Position numbers and translations under genes: made by a program. From Arthonia radiata (Eukaryota; Ascomycota; Arthoniomycetes; Arthoniales; Arthoniaceae): DNA of 64,000 bases. The stretch lies in NCBI GenBank assembly GCA_002989075.1, contig PSQN01000002.1, positions 62,001 through 126,000 of the forward strand, read 5' to 3'. Below the pieces are notes generated by a model. The model saw only the letters and a program-made list of their open reading frames with translations, ran no database searches and was not told where the DNA came from. Of this stretch, positions 33,141 to 44,684 are shown in pieces; the first letter of the stretch is position 1; every line of letters starts with the position of its first letter.

Positions 33141-33946
33141 CCGGGTATATTGAATGTATGCTCTGTATAATATCAAGCGGGTCGATTGAAGCAAGATAGA
33201 ATTGAGATAGCAGATTACTGTTTCCGTCCTGTTTCCTGCACTTCTGACCAAAGTGGAGTGTGTCGCCGGATGTTTCAAGCTTATTCTTCGCTGAGCCGTA
33301 GTCTCGATACAACTTGCATTTCTCCAGCTTCGGGCGTCATGGCCTACCCCCATTGTCAACGCTTTGGCGGGGTCCCGCTAGGTTACCGAACTGGATGGTG
33401 TACTGTGACGGCTCTTTGCACCTTGGAGAGGCTAAGTTGCGCAAGGTTGAAGAAGACGCGGCTGCTGAGCACCAGCGTGGCCCGGGGAGAGCTTTCCATC
33501 TGTTCCGGCTTGTTGCGAGCACGAGTAGCATTCTGTTTGCGCTGCTGACGTGAATAATTTCGAATGACACGGTGGTTCAAGTAAAGGCTGACTTTCGACG
33601 ATACTATTCTTCAGCAAAATCGAGCGTGGTGCGTGGCACCCGGGGGATTTGCGCTCCGCCCGTGCCAGTGAGTGACATTTGACTTGCAAAACACGTATAT
33701 GGTGGGACCATGATAGCCCAAAGAATCCAATAGCGGCGTCAGCGTGTCTTTTTGTTTATGACCCACGCTACCGTGATCCCTAATGCGCGCCTGCGATCGA
33801 GGCGACAAGACACACAAGCTATTCGACCAAAGCGATGCCGCTGGCGCAACAGGCTCATTTTTTGCTTCAACCTTGGTGCTGGTAGTTGAAACCCTGGAAC
33901 AACCACTGGACGTCGTACGAAACGAGTTTCGTAAGGCTCACCCTCT
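33141..33946. other. Convergent intergenic region, no gene seen
   Basis: 806 bp between the 3' ends of mL38 and mtIF3. Several short overlapping frames on both strands are not supported by any motif. Confidence 0.45.
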
Positions 33947-34849
33947 TCAACCGCCAGCCGTGGCCCTCTCCCTCAGTCTCTCCATCCTTTCTTTCTCCCT
34001 CGTCTCCGCTCTTTTTCTCTTCTCTTCAGCTTCTTCTCTCTTCTTCGCCTTCTCCTCCTCTTTCTTTTTCATCTTCTCCTGGCGCTCTTTTCTCATCGCA
34101 GCTGCAGTACTTACACCAGTCTTCTCCGCCTCCTTCCCTAGAAACTTCAACACTGCTTGTCCACCTACCGTCCCGACCATCTGCTCCGCCTGATGCGCGC
34201 CCACCACATCCAACGCCCGTTGCCTCAAAATCTCCACCAGCTCTTCAGACTCCTCTTGACTCGCTTTCCGCCCTCCCCGCTTCTGCCCAAGAAGAATCTC
34301 CACGTTCTTCCCCTCTGCAAGCCATCCTTCCATTTTCTTCAACCGATGCTCAAGGTCATTATTCCGCTCAATCCCCCACGTGAGCTCCAGCTCCTTGCCT
34401 GAAGTCTGATTCTTCGTCTGGACCTTCTTTTGTGCTTCCTTGACCTGCTCATTCTCTCTCAGCCAGCGCTTCGTCCGTACTTTCACCACAGGCAGTCCTG
34501 TTTCAGAATGTGAGCCGACTTGTTGAATGTGCTCTTGCGAGCGCGTGATTTGCGTAAGCAGGTAGGACAGCATTTGCGGGGCTGTCACGGTCTCGGATTG
34601 GTCGACGTGGTGGACCATGCGGGATTGGATCTTCTCGTCGAGGGGTCTAGTGGGGTCATTGAAGGGTGTGCGGGGAGCGGCGAAGGTGCTAGATGCGCCA
34701 GCTGAGCGGTTGATGTGGCGGCGTGCCGGCCTGGTTGGGAAAGCAGTCTTGGAGGGCGCTTGGGACGCGGTGGATGGACGGAGAGTAGGTAGGATGAGGG
34801 TGCGGTACAGCGCGCGGGCGGGCGACGCCAGCGGACGGAGAGTAGTCAT
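33947..34849 (-). CDS. Mitochondrial translation initiation factor 3 (Aim23-like)
   Basis: 300 residues, single exon. The first ~45 residues are Arg/Ser/Ala-rich without acids, a typical presequence. Residues ~70-140 resemble the IF3 N-domain (QMLSYLLTQITRSQEHIQQV). The C-domain shows KELELTWGIERNNDLEHRLKK, then GWLAEGKNVEILLGQKRG. A long Lys/Glu helix (QEKMKKKEEEKAKKREEAEE) ends the protein. The order fits yeast Aim23/mitochondrial IF3. Its antisense strand carries poly-pyrimidine chance frames. Confidence 0.87.
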   Translation of the reverse strand: MTTLRPLASPARALYRTLILPTLRPSTASQAPSKTAFPTRPARRHINRSAGASSTFAAPRTPFNDPTRPLDEKIQSRMVHHVDQSETVTAPQMLSYLLTQITRSQEHIQQVGSHSETGLPVVKVRTKRWLRENEQVKEAQKKVQTKNQTSGKELELTWGIERNNDLEHRLKKMEGWLAEGKNVEILLGQKRGGRKASQEESEELVEILRQRALDVVGAHQAEQMVGTVGGQAVLKFLGKEAEKTGVSTAAAMRKERQEKMKKKEEEKAKKREEAEEKRKRAETREKERMERLRERATAGG

Positions 34850-35148
34850 GGTGTAACTCGAAGATGATGGGGAGGGTAGGGACAGTCTTCAGTGTTATTG
34901 CATATGAATTCGTGGTTAGGAGAAGAGCAGACTAAAGCTTGTCGTCCGAATTGAAGATCGGCGTTCGTGCGGCACATCCGACGACTTGATCTTCAATCAA
35001 ATACTTAGTCACTGCTTTCCACCTGCTTTTCCGCCAGTTTGAAGATTCGATGATTCGCTGGCGCTGATTCTCCTAGTGTTCTCGAGATCACGATGAGCGT
35101 ATCAAGGCCATCGTACCTGCTCGCGATATTCTGCGGGCTACCCTAGCA
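34850..35148. promoter_or_regulatory. Divergent promoter region, mtIF3 / ATG16
   Basis: 299 bp between divergent start codons. No specific element identified. Confidence 0.4.
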
Positions 35149-35796
35149 ATGTCCGCTGCGCTGGAAGAGTATCTGAAGGGACTTCAGATTCAGCAGCAAC
35201 AGGAGCGGGCGCAAGAAGACATCATAAACGCATACACAAAGCTCGCAGATGCCTACGCAGAGGCTCAAAAGAGAGCAAGAAGTGCCACTGTGCCCGAGCG
35301 TGAAGACAAGAAAGATGAGCGATCTTCGACACCTTCGCGCATTCCACCCTCAATCGCCGGCTCTCGTGCACCGACGCCGAAACTTACGGCTTCAGACTCG
35401 CCAGCTCAAATCCGCGCGGACTTGACAGTGGCGAACAAGACGATCCATGAGCTTCACATGCAAGCGGCGTCCTTCAAGGACGAGATTGAGACGTTGAAGA
35501 GCAAAGTAGCGGCGTCTGACAGGAAGACCGTGGAGCTTCACCAACGTATCACGAGGCTTGAAGCGGAGCGAACGAGTCTTAACAGACGACTCCGCGACAA
35601 AGACGGCGAGCTCAAGGAGAAAGACCGCATGTTCACTGACGCGCAAGACGAGATGGTGGGCATGGAAATGCAGATGAACGTCGCGGAGGAGCGCGCAAAG
35701 AAATTCGAAAGGGAGAATCAGGAGCTCGTCGAACGGTGGATGAAGCACAAAGGCTCTGAAGCAGAGCAGATGAATAAGGGAAGCGGGTGGGAGTGA
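35149..35796 (+). CDS. ATG16: Autophagy protein Atg16
   Basis: 215 residues, single exon. The N-terminal helix (MSAALEEYLKGLQIQQQQERAQEDIINAYTKLADAY) is the Atg5-binding part; a Ser/Pro linker follows. Residues ~80-205 form a parallel coiled coil (LTVANKTIHELHMQAASFKDE ... ENQELVERWMKHKGSEAEQMN). Length and layout match fungal Atg16, which dimerises and holds Atg12-Atg5 at the phagophore for Atg8 lipidation. There is no WD40 domain, as expected in fungi. Only 164 bp separate its stop from the convergent Ydj1-type gene. Confidence 0.9.
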   Translation: MSAALEEYLKGLQIQQQQERAQEDIINAYTKLADAYAEAQKRARSATVPEREDKKDERSSTPSRIPPSIAGSRAPTPKLTASDSPAQIRADLTVANKTIHELHMQAASFKDEIETLKSKVAASDRKTVELHQRITRLEAERTSLNRRLRDKDGELKEKDRMFTDAQDEMVGMEMQMNVAEERAKKFERENQELVERWMKHKGSEAEQMNKGSGWE

Positions 35797-35960
35797 TCAA
35801 GATTCATAAGCAAACGCCGTCACGGCGGGGATAATCTACCAACCCAGCTTCAAGTCGCTTGGCCTCGAGCCTCGAGTAGCAACAACGCCAACGCCGGCGC
35901 TATGCTATACACCGCACACTTTTGCCGCCTGTCCAAGGAATGTGCTGTTTATGAAGGGTA

Positions 35961-37537
35961 TCACTGTTGCGCGCATTGTTGCGCTCCTGATGGCATGTCA
36001 TCATCCTCCCATTCGGCGTCGGCAGCCCGAGGATCGCCTGAGCCGGCTCCAAAGCCTGTAATGTCAGCGTCCGATTCGAAGTCGACCTCGTCAATTTCCT
36101 CGGTCTCGATATCTGGTGCCGGTTTCGGAAGGACCTCTTTGAGCTTTGACAGCGCAGCGTCGTCTTTGAAGAAGCCATCGGTCGGAAATTGGATTTTGAC
36201 AAGAAGGTACAGGTCGCCCCTCACTTCACTCCGCCTCTTAGGCATGCCTTCGCCGCGCACCTTGAGCACCTGCTCCGGTTTGAGAATCTTGCCTTTGGGG
36301 TTCACTTTCAGATGAATGCCACGACCGTCAAGATGCTTCAGGACGACACGATCAAAGCCGATAAGCGCTTCGGCGAGAGTGATGTTGAGCTCAGCGGACA
36401 AGTCGGCGCCAGCGCGCTCGAAAACTTCGTGGTGCTTTTCGGAGAGAACGAAGATGATGTCGCCAGGTTCTTGATTGGGCTCTTGGTCGGCCTCTGCAAA
36501 AGATTGTCAGCATATTGAAGCGTATAGGAAAACTTACCTCGTTGTGAACAGCCATGTTGGAGACTTACCGCCAATCAAGGGAATTTTCTCGCCCTCTCTA
36601 CTTCCAGGAGGGATGTACAACTCCAGCATCTTCTTCTGCCTCACTGTTCGTGCGCCTTTGCACTTCTTGCACCGGTCCTTATCTTTGTAGAATTCTCCAG
36701 CACCAGCACAGACGCCGCAGTTCTCCGTCACTGGCGTCACTAGACCTGGACCCACCATGCGCATCTTTCGAGTAATACCAGCGCCCTTGCACTGATCGCA
36801 CTTCTTGGGCTTCGCGTTGTCTTTCCCGCCTTTGCCTCTGCATTGCGAGCAGACCTGCTTCTTCTCGGTCGCAAAGCGAGTAGTCTTGCCCTTGTATAGC
36901 TCTTCTAGCGAGACCTCGTAGTTCTTGACTTCATCCTCGCCCCGTGCAGGTCTCTTAGGTCGGCCGTTCATACCCGGCACGCCCATGCCAGGCATACCGC
37001 CGAACATCTGCGAGAGAATGTCGTCCATGTCGACCCCGCCACCACCCATGCCTGCGCCCTTCTCGAACGCGGCCATGCCATGGGTGTCATAGAGGTTTCG
37101 CTTCTCGTCATCTTGCAGGATGTCGTAAGCTTGACCGATTGCTTTGAATTTGACGTCGGCTTCTTCGCGCTCATGCTCAGCAACTTTGTCAGGATGTGAG
37201 GCGAGTGCGGCCTTGTGAGAGGGTTAGCATGGGTACTTGCGGGTGGGACAGGTGGTCTTTGAGGCGCGAGGCAAAGCAGCGGGACTGTGTCGGATGAGGA
37301 GAAAGTGGCCCAGACAACATCCAGGGGATGACAGCAAAGACATGGGCTAAAGACACGACTGTCTCACCTTGTGGTACGCCTTTTTGATTTCGGCCTTGCT
37401 GGCATCACGTCCAACGCCTAGGACCTCTGCGAGTTTGTCAGCCTCTGTATCTTTGGAATCCAGATTCAATGGGTAGTACCATAAAGGTCGACTTCGTCTT
37501 TTGAACCGTCCATATCGTATCCAAATGGCATTGACAT
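35961..37537 (-). CDS. Type I J-domain co-chaperone, Ydj1/Mas5-like, with CaaX box
   Basis: Exons 37480-37537, 37368-37426, 36569-37211 and 35961-36493 give 430 residues. Splicing gives VDLYEVLGVGRDASKAEIKK. The J domain has HPD at ~45-47 (ALASHPDKVAEHE). A Gly/Met-rich linker (GGGGVDMDDILSQMFGGMPG) and four zinc motifs (CSQCRGKG, CDQCKGAG, CGVCAGAG, CKKCKGAR) follow, then two beta substrate-binding domains. It ends in CAQQ, a farnesylation-type CaaX box as in yeast Ydj1. It acts as an Hsp70 co-chaperone at the cytosolic face of membranes. Three nearby ATGs could start exon 1; the most upstream in-frame one is used. Confidence 0.92.
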
Positions 37538-37691
37538 GATCTGGAGAATGAAGTCTGACGACCAGGAAGTCAAGAATTAAGAAAAGCAGCCGCAAGCGAA
37601 CGGCATCATGACCGCAACGCATTTAAGGCCGCAAACTCCACCCTAGTCTCGAGATACTTCAGGCCATCATTGTCTCGTCCACTCTCCTTCA
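37538..37691. promoter_or_regulatory. Compact divergent promoter, Ydj1-like / mitochondrial GluRS
   Basis: 154 bp between divergent start codons. No heat-shock element array was identified by eye. The promoter role is positional. Confidence 0.4.
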
Positions 37692-39542
37692 ATGCCCGCG
37701 CGCCTCCCGTACGTCTGCGCTGATCGCCAGAAGCTCTTCAAATTCTCTCAAAGACCTTCCATAACCTCCATTGTCCCCACCTTACCCCGAACCATCTCCA
37801 CACGTCGCCAGTCCTCCTCGAATTCACTTCTCCGCGCCCAACCGACAAGGCTCAAGTCCCTTCACCCTTCTCAACGGCGTCACCGCTCGACCCTCCCAGA
37901 CGCGCCCGTTCGCACCCGCTTCGCTCCCTCTCCAACCGGCTCTCTCCATCTCGGCTCTCTCCGCACAGCGCTCTTCAACTACCTCCTCGCACGTTCCACT
38001 CACGGTCAATTCCTCTTGCGCCTTGAAGATACCGACGCTAAGCGCACCGTTCCTGGCGCAGAAGACTCGCTGTACGCGGACCTCCAGTGGGCGGGCTTAC
38101 AATGGGACGAAGGGCCCTTGGTAGGCGGGAAGTATGGACCGTACAGACAGAGTGAGCGGACGGAGCTGTATCAGAGGCATGCAGCGCAACTGCTGGAGAA
38201 CGGAGGCGGGTATAGGTGTTTCTGCAGTGCTGAGCGACTAGACGAGCTGGGTCGACGGAGGAAAGAGCTAGGGTTGCCGACGGACTACGACAGGCTGTGC
38301 GCGAGCTTGTCAAAGGAGGAGAGCGATGAGCGTGAGCACCGTGGCGAGAGCCATGTGGTCCGCCTGTTGAGTCCGGCGTCTTACCCGCCGTTCACAGACT
38401 TGGTATATGGGCGCGTCGGCAAGAGCAACACTGGTGCTAACGTAGGCATCACACACAAGCACGGCGAAGTGGCTTACGAGGACCCTGTACTACTCAAGAG
38501 CGACGGCAGTCCGACATATCACCTCGCAAATGTCGTCGACGATCATGCGATGGGTATCACGCATGTAGTGCGCGCAACAGAATGGATATCTAGCACGCCA
38601 AAGCATCTAGCGCTGTACCAAGCGTTCGGATGGGAGCCGCCTGCGTACGCGCACGTAGGCTTGCTTGTCGACAGGGAAGGCCGGAAGTTGAGTAAGCGGG
38701 CGATGGATACAAGCTTGTCGAGCTTACGGGAGCAGGGATGGCTGAAAGAGGCTGTGGTCAATTTCGCGGCATTGCTGGGTTGCAGCTATGAGAGGCGAGA
38801 TGATGTGATGACTTTGGAAGAGTTAGTGCAGGAGTTCAAGATGAAATTCACCAAGGGTAACGCCGTCGTGACGGAAGAGAAGCTGCGCTTCCTACAGCGA
38901 GCTCATGCGGAGAAAGCAGTCAACGCGTATAAAGACAACAGCTCCGCAGCGAGCTATGAGGTCAACGAAACCATGGCGCAGATAATCAAAGATGTCACTG
39001 AATGCCTCCACGGCTGGTCGTTGCAGCGCAACCAGGACGAACAGCTCGAAGAAAGAACAGAAAAAGACCCCGAGGGACAAATTCGGAAGATCCTCACCCA
39101 CGACGCGCGCAACTATACATCCCCTTCGCAATTCTTGCAACGGAACAAGCTCCTCTTCGCCCATCCCTCCAAATCTGACATCGAAGGCGCACTCACCCCG
39201 CTAGTCGGCACCAACACGTCTGCCGTATTCTGGCTCATCCGCAGCCTCGACCAATTTGAGAAGAGTGTGCAGTCGAAGGACCAAACTGCTGAGGAGTTGG
39301 ACGAGTCCGTTCGCGAAGCCTGCACCGCGCTCCAGCACGATTATGCTTTGCCCGAGGATCTCTCAGAACGTCAAGATTGGACCAGCAAGCAGTACTATAG
39401 CTACTGGTGCAAGGCGCTTCGCGCTATGCTAGTGGCGGGGAATCATGGCCCAGGTCTAGGCGCAACGATGGAGATTCTAAGCGAAGAGGCGGTGAGGAGC
39501 CGGCTTCATATTGCGCGCGAAATCCTGCATAAGATTTGCTGA
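37692..39542 (+). CDS. MSE1: Mitochondrial glutamyl-tRNA synthetase
   Basis: 616 residues, single exon. The first ~65 residues are basic and Ser-rich, a presequence. The class I core begins VRTRFAPSPTGSLHLGSLRTALFNYLLA, with HLGS as the HIGH-type signature. RLEDTDAKR is the glutamate-recognition block. The KMSKS-type motif is GRKLSKRAMD. The discriminating-type C-terminal helical anticodon domain follows with some insertion (residues ~430-460 are charged). No Zn site is evident. The bacterial-type layout and presequence indicate the mitochondrial enzyme rather than the cytosolic one. Confidence 0.94.
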   Translation: MPARLPYVCADRQKLFKFSQRPSITSIVPTLPRTISTRRQSSSNSLLRAQPTRLKSLHPSQRRHRSTLPDAPVRTRFAPSPTGSLHLGSLRTALFNYLLARSTHGQFLLRLEDTDAKRTVPGAEDSLYADLQWAGLQWDEGPLVGGKYGPYRQSERTELYQRHAAQLLENGGGYRCFCSAERLDELGRRRKELGLPTDYDRLCASLSKEESDEREHRGESHVVRLLSPASYPPFTDLVYGRVGKSNTGANVGITHKHGEVAYEDPVLLKSDGSPTYHLANVVDDHAMGITHVVRATEWISSTPKHLALYQAFGWEPPAYAHVGLLVDREGRKLSKRAMDTSLSSLREQGWLKEAVVNFAALLGCSYERRDDVMTLEELVQEFKMKFTKGNAVVTEEKLRFLQRAHAEKAVNAYKDNSSAASYEVNETMAQIIKDVTECLHGWSLQRNQDEQLEERTEKDPEGQIRKILTHDARNYTSPSQFLQRNKLLFAHPSKSDIEGALTPLVGTNTSAVFWLIRSLDQFEKSVQSKDQTAEELDESVREACTALQHDYALPEDLSERQDWTSKQYYSYWCKALRAMLVAGNHGPGLGATMEILSEEAVRSRLHIAREILHKIC

Positions 39543-40121
39543 ATAAAGGTCGTGTCATACATGTACGTATGTTCAGGTTGTGAGATAGGTATACGACTCC
39601 GTGCGGTCTCGCTGTATAGTAGTATAATGTAACTGTTGGTGCTTCGTGCACATGTGCCGAGACGGATAGTCACCACAGGGTACGGAACCCGAGCCATGCC
39701 TGGATCGAATACTTCGTAGGGTTCAACACCGCTGCTGTAGAGCCAATGCTAATCGTTGTTTTGGCTTCAAGATGAACTGTGCCAGAAGTCACTGGAAGCC
39801 TTTGCGGTAGCCTTGACGCATGGCCACGCTGCACATGAAGGCCTAAGTCGTGTTATCAATGCCCACGACCGACGAGCTAAGCTTCTGCCCAAGCTCTATT
39901 TGTTGGGTGGGCATACCTTGATCGATCTCACAACCTACAATATTTGTCACTTGCCACTGCCGGTAGTCTGATTGCTCCTCCCAGTCGATCCACGCGCAGG
40001 GACACTTTGCTGATCCTCTGACAAGTCAGTAAACTGCCAACATGGCTTTTGTCGGCTTTTCCGGATACCTGAGAAAGCTTTTGTTGTTGGCACAGATAGT
40101 ACTGCACTGGGTTCAGGTGCT
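39543..40121. other. Convergent intergenic region, no gene seen
   Basis: 579 bp between the GluRS and Mkt1 stops. Short frames only. Confidence 0.45.
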
Positions 40122-42342
40122 CTACCGCCTCTCTTGCACCCACTTATCAACGCCTTCCCAGTAAGCTTTGTCGTTCTTAGCGAGGAGCTTGTTGTCGCAA
40201 GCGACCTTCACGCCGGCAAATATCTGAAGTACCCCCGTCAGCATGAAACTCGCCAATAAAATCTAGTCCAACACTTACCGCGTCCCACAGCTTGAAACCT
40301 TTCTCCAAGTCTCCTTTGAAGTCATTGACGTGCGGAAACAACTCCCTTGGTCCGCGCTCTTTCGCCTCTTTCATCATCTCAGGCGCAACCGACCCATGTG
40401 ATGCAGCAGCACCGTTTACATCGTCCAAGTAATGCTTCATGGCAATTCCAAGAGCGCAATCCAAAGGCAACAAGAAAGGCAAGTCCATTGTAATATCTGT
40501 GAGATCGTTACGCTCTCTGGTAGCGTGACCAGAAAGCAGCATCGACACCAGGCTGATTTCAAGAAGATCGCGAATGTTGGCGCGCACTGCTTCGATGAGA
40601 CAACCATACGCAAGCAAGTGCCGACTGAGTGGACCAGTAAAGCCAATGGCCTTATGATTGAGCTTTCCGAGGCAAGCAACACGCGCAAGCAAAAGTGTAT
40701 TGCTCTTGTCGACGTCAGAGCCATGCATGGGCGCGCCGGTATAGCGTGGAAACATGTTCTCCGAGTTGAGCAGGTCAAGCTTGAGCAGTTCTGCGGCAAG
40801 GACGACGGCTTCTTCCTGCCCGCTGGACAGAGGTAGTGCGCTGATCATGGTCGACAAGGTTTCACCCCATGGAGTCAAAGCGCGCTTCTTGTCCAGATAC
40901 CCACGGAAATGCAGAAACCTCCACAGCGTGTTTCCCTTCACTTCTGTACTCGACTGAAGCCTCGTCTTTGTTTCGCTCGGTTTGGAAGTAAATGATGAAT
41001 CACTGACGGCTTTCAGAGCAGACGCCAAGGAAGCATCCGATCCGTCAAAATCGAGACCTTGCGGATACGTACTCTCCAGAAAGCGCCAGTCTTTGATCGC
41101 TTCGTTGGGGTCGCCTCGGTCGTTTACATCAATCGAAGTGTGCCTGTCAGGTGCATACCAGGTCGACAGCTGTATCATCCTGTGCTGATACACTCTATGT
41201 AGTCGAAATGCAAGGAGTGAAAGGGACAACGCACGGATCGATGTCAAGCGCTCCGATACCAGGACTTTGTACACTTCCGACTCACCGCCATCGGCAGGGC
41301 AGTCTTCGTAGATACGAGCAGATGTCAGCTGGTTCAACATCCGCGCCCCAATCGTGCCGACAGAAAGGTAATAGTAAAGCTCATCGGGCAGTCGCTGGCC
41401 AATAATGTCATGTAGATCGTTCGGCACATCTTCAGATGCCATGGGCTCGACCTTGCCACCAGTGGTCATAATCACATCGTGCTTCACAGCAAGACGACCA
41501 CGCTTGTAGCGGTCCAAGTAGTCCGACTCAATGTTCCTCTGGTCCTTCTCAATCATGCTATAGACACTGTTGCCATTCTGGCCAGCCTGTTTGAGCAGGT
41601 TGACCGCCTCAGGAATTTTCGGCATCCGCGTTTGTGACAAAGCAGGAAGTGTTGGAAGTAGCGAGCACCCTGACAGCATGCAAGCATCGGTGAACATCTC
41701 TGAATGTGTGATATTGAGCTCGTCTATGCACTGCTGCCTGCGCACGTACGTGATCTCGACATTTGGGAAGTCGATGCTAGTAATTACTTTCTCAACGTCG
41801 AACAGGAGGAGATCCGTTGAGCCTGCAATAGCGTCGACATGCTCCGGAGCGTTTCTCGACAGGTATGCCAGCTGACCTAGAGCGCTGTATGGAGCGACCT
41901 GATATTCGACCTTTTGCTCACGTAGAAGTTGCTGTAGAAGTGTGTAGTACCTTCGAGCTGTTGCATACCCTGAATTGCCGAAGTTATTGACAGCTTCCGT
42001 GGCTTCGTGGCGGTTGTATAGATCCCAAGCTTCAGCATTGGCATTCGCGACTGCATTTCCATGCGCGAATGGTGTGTAGTCTTTCCCCACATCGAGCCCG
42101 CTGAATATGAAGATTGGTTTCACGCTGTACTCCTTCAGGATAAGAAGCTCATGCTCGACATGGGTTTGGAAGGAGAAGGGCGTGCCACCCAGGGCTGGAA
42201 GAAGAGGCTCTTTTGCGGACGAATGGTTGAGGAGGCGGTCGAGGTAGAAGTCGGCTTCAATTGCCAAGCAGCAGCCGAAGAGGTCGGAAAGGTTGCTGCT
42301 CTCGGTTCGTGCAGCTGACCAGAGCTCAAATTCGCGTATCAT
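40122..42342 (-). CDS. MKT1: Post-transcriptional regulator Mkt1, XPG/FEN1-like
   Basis: Exons 40279-42342 and 40122-40223 give 721 residues. Intron: donor GTAAGT, branch GCTGAC, acceptor TTCAG, phase 0. Splicing gives KLWDAIFAGVKVACDNKLL and a proper end (WEGVDKWVQERR). The N-terminal half is an inactive-looking XPG-type nuclease domain (LAIEADFYLDRLL, KPIFIFSGLDVG, DLLLFDVEKVITS). The C-terminal half is the Mkt1 helical domain (LWRFLHFRGYLDKKRALTPWG). Yeast Mkt1 acts with Pbp1 on mRNAs in the cytoplasm. Without the intron the frame runs 22 odd codons past the donor, so the splice is favoured by sequence quality. Confidence 0.93.
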
Positions 42343-44684
42343 GGTGAGATGCGCTGAGCCGTTTTAGCTGAGACCAGGGTTGCGTGGCCAGAATGAAGTT
42401 CCAGTAACTGGCGATTGTGATGCCAGCGGGCGAGAGCACCGTCGCTGTGGGCAGAGGAGTTTAGGGATAAAGTACTTCGTAAGAGAGCGACAGACGAATT
42501 CAGGAACAGGAAAGAGCGGACCAACAGATCCGACGGGCGCTAACACGCTAGCGTTTTCGTCAGTATATTCCCGCATGTGGTATATATCCTCCTCCACGGT
42601 CGGTGGTCACTGGTCGTGTACTTTTGGTCTCCCGTAAGCCCCTACCTAGGTACGGAACAGTCTCCTTTCATGAAATATCAACTCAAGAAAAACAAATATG
42701 GACAACTAATCGTCCATCGCGACGTCACGAATTACCCCATCCTCGCCCGTTTGAAAAGGTGCTTTCATATTGGCCACAGAATTCGAAGACCTCATGACCC
42801 CTCTAGATAAATGCTAAGCACAGCGAGCGAGGCTGACAAAGCACCTCTGTCAAATGCATGTCTCCAGACTGAGGGCGTAGATGATGTATCGCTGTCCAGG
42901 CAGCCATCGGCTGGCGCCTTTACCGGACTCAAGGCTCATGTCAGCCTATGTCATCAACGCGCATGCTCGACCGGAAGGCGGCGTGGCATTCACGATGATG
43001 AACGGTTGGCGTTGCGCTTCGAGATCTGCCGCAATCTCAAACGCCCAACTCTGAAATCGAGATGCAGCGGAGACGGATGCAATAGCTGGAGTAGAGAAGT
43101 GAGCGTTATCAAAATTCAATCGACTCGGTGAACCCTGGTTTATGCAAAGGCCAGTTGAGGAGGGACTATCACACTGTCAGCATTGACGTAAAATGACAAA
43201 AGGCCCTTGTCTTGTCTTATCATGGTCGACCAATAGTGTGAGAACGAATGATTAGTACAGATCTTCGACAATCTGGACACTGCTTAGACCATGACATGTA
43301 AGTGCTGCTCTTTTCTTTACCAGGATAGAACTCGTTCGGTTCCTTGCAAAACCCTCGACCTCTGAAATGGAAGTATAGCCCAACTTGTAACATCGCACAA
43401 TCAACCCGATCGACTTTACTTGCGCACCCAACGACCTCACCATGACAGACCCTTCAAAGAAGGAAGCGTGGATCCGGCGACTATCTCATGTTGTCGCCTC
43501 GCCCAGCCTCCAGTCATCGGGCGAGAACAGCAGCGGTGTGAAGATGAAGAAGATGGCGAAAGCATCGAAATCAGCAAATAGTGGGGAGAAGTTTGTTGTG
43601 GTGAAGCAAGACAATACAATCACAGGAGCCGGAAAGCGAGGGATTGCAACATCTAAAAGACAAGACTATGACCGCGCGCAGTGATAGTCTGATGGCAAGT
43701 GATTTCCATAAACAACGGATTATCCACGCACGGGTGCATTTTCATTGTCACATCCAGCTTCACACCATGTTTCGGATCTCGCTCTGGCTACTTGATGGAA
43801 CAAGGATTTTCAGCGAGCGTTGCCGTAGCCTTCAAACTCAGCAAACATCGGTCGTGGCTTGAAGCATCACCTTTTGCTCTTGTTGATCGACGTGTGAGAC
43901 AAAGACTGTGCCGTCAGTGGTCTCACTTGCATCTTAGTCAACGTTGTACGAGCGCGAAGGCGGGTGTGCATTTTTGGCAACCTCTTATTGTTGAGCAACG
44001 TTGAATGAATCCCGACAAATTGGTAGCGCCAAGAAAGCTCTGGTAGCAGCTTTCGTGGGCCGTGGCTTGCTGCTATTCCGGGCGAAAGCACTGCCACTGG
44101 CGGAGACCACAGCCCTTATTAGTGTCGCGCTTTGCACCATCTTTCTGATTTCAACAATTTCCTTCTCCTCCTCCTCGCGCAATACCCGCTCTCGCGCTCT
44201 CCGACCTTGACATTCATCACAACACTACGAGCTTCCGTGTGCGAGATGACTGCGGCGCATGTCCTCCTTGATGACTGGAGACAGCCTATGCCGCCATGCA
44301 GCAGCGCAGACCTGGGGCCACGTGGCCCATAACGGACCGGCTCTCTCGGTCGTCAAGATTACTTTTCCACGGAAGAGGATCACTCGTTGCCGCTTAAGGG
44401 TCATCTGCATTTCCGCTACCAAACGTATTTGTCCTGTCTAGTCGCTTTGCCGCTCCGTGCGTAGTTAAGCTTTGTCTCACGGTGAGTAAAAATACTTCTT
44501 GTGCCATTGCGGCTTGGCAAGGTGTCAAGATGATACCCGAGGCGTCCTTCGAGTCCCATGCGTTCCAGACTCTCCTCACAGTGCGAAGCGCGAAGTAGGT
44601 CTGTAGGATCTGGCATTGTAAATATGACTGGCCGAGTCGCTTGTTTCGCAGGTGCCTTTATTGCATGCTGCAACACCTGCAATA
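42343..44684. other. 2.3-kb intergenic region with one possible small ORF
   Basis: No conserved gene is visible between MKT1 and the secreted protein. A small basic ORF at 43442 is listed separately. Other frames (for example 42811-43131) lack any motif. Confidence 0.4.
43442..43684 (+). CDS. Possible small basic protein, 80 residues
   Basis: A frame from a good ATG (context TCACCATGACA) encodes a Lys/Ser-rich protein with KMKKMAKASKSANSG and EKFVVVKQDNTITGAGKRG. It stands alone in a gene-poor stretch. It has no signal peptide, cysteines or recognised family. The composition looks coding, but length and isolation leave real doubt. Confidence 0.3.
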   Translation: MTDPSKKEAWIRRLSHVVASPSLQSSGENSSGVKMKKMAKASKSANSGEKFVVVKQDNTITGAGKRGIATSKRQDYDRAQ

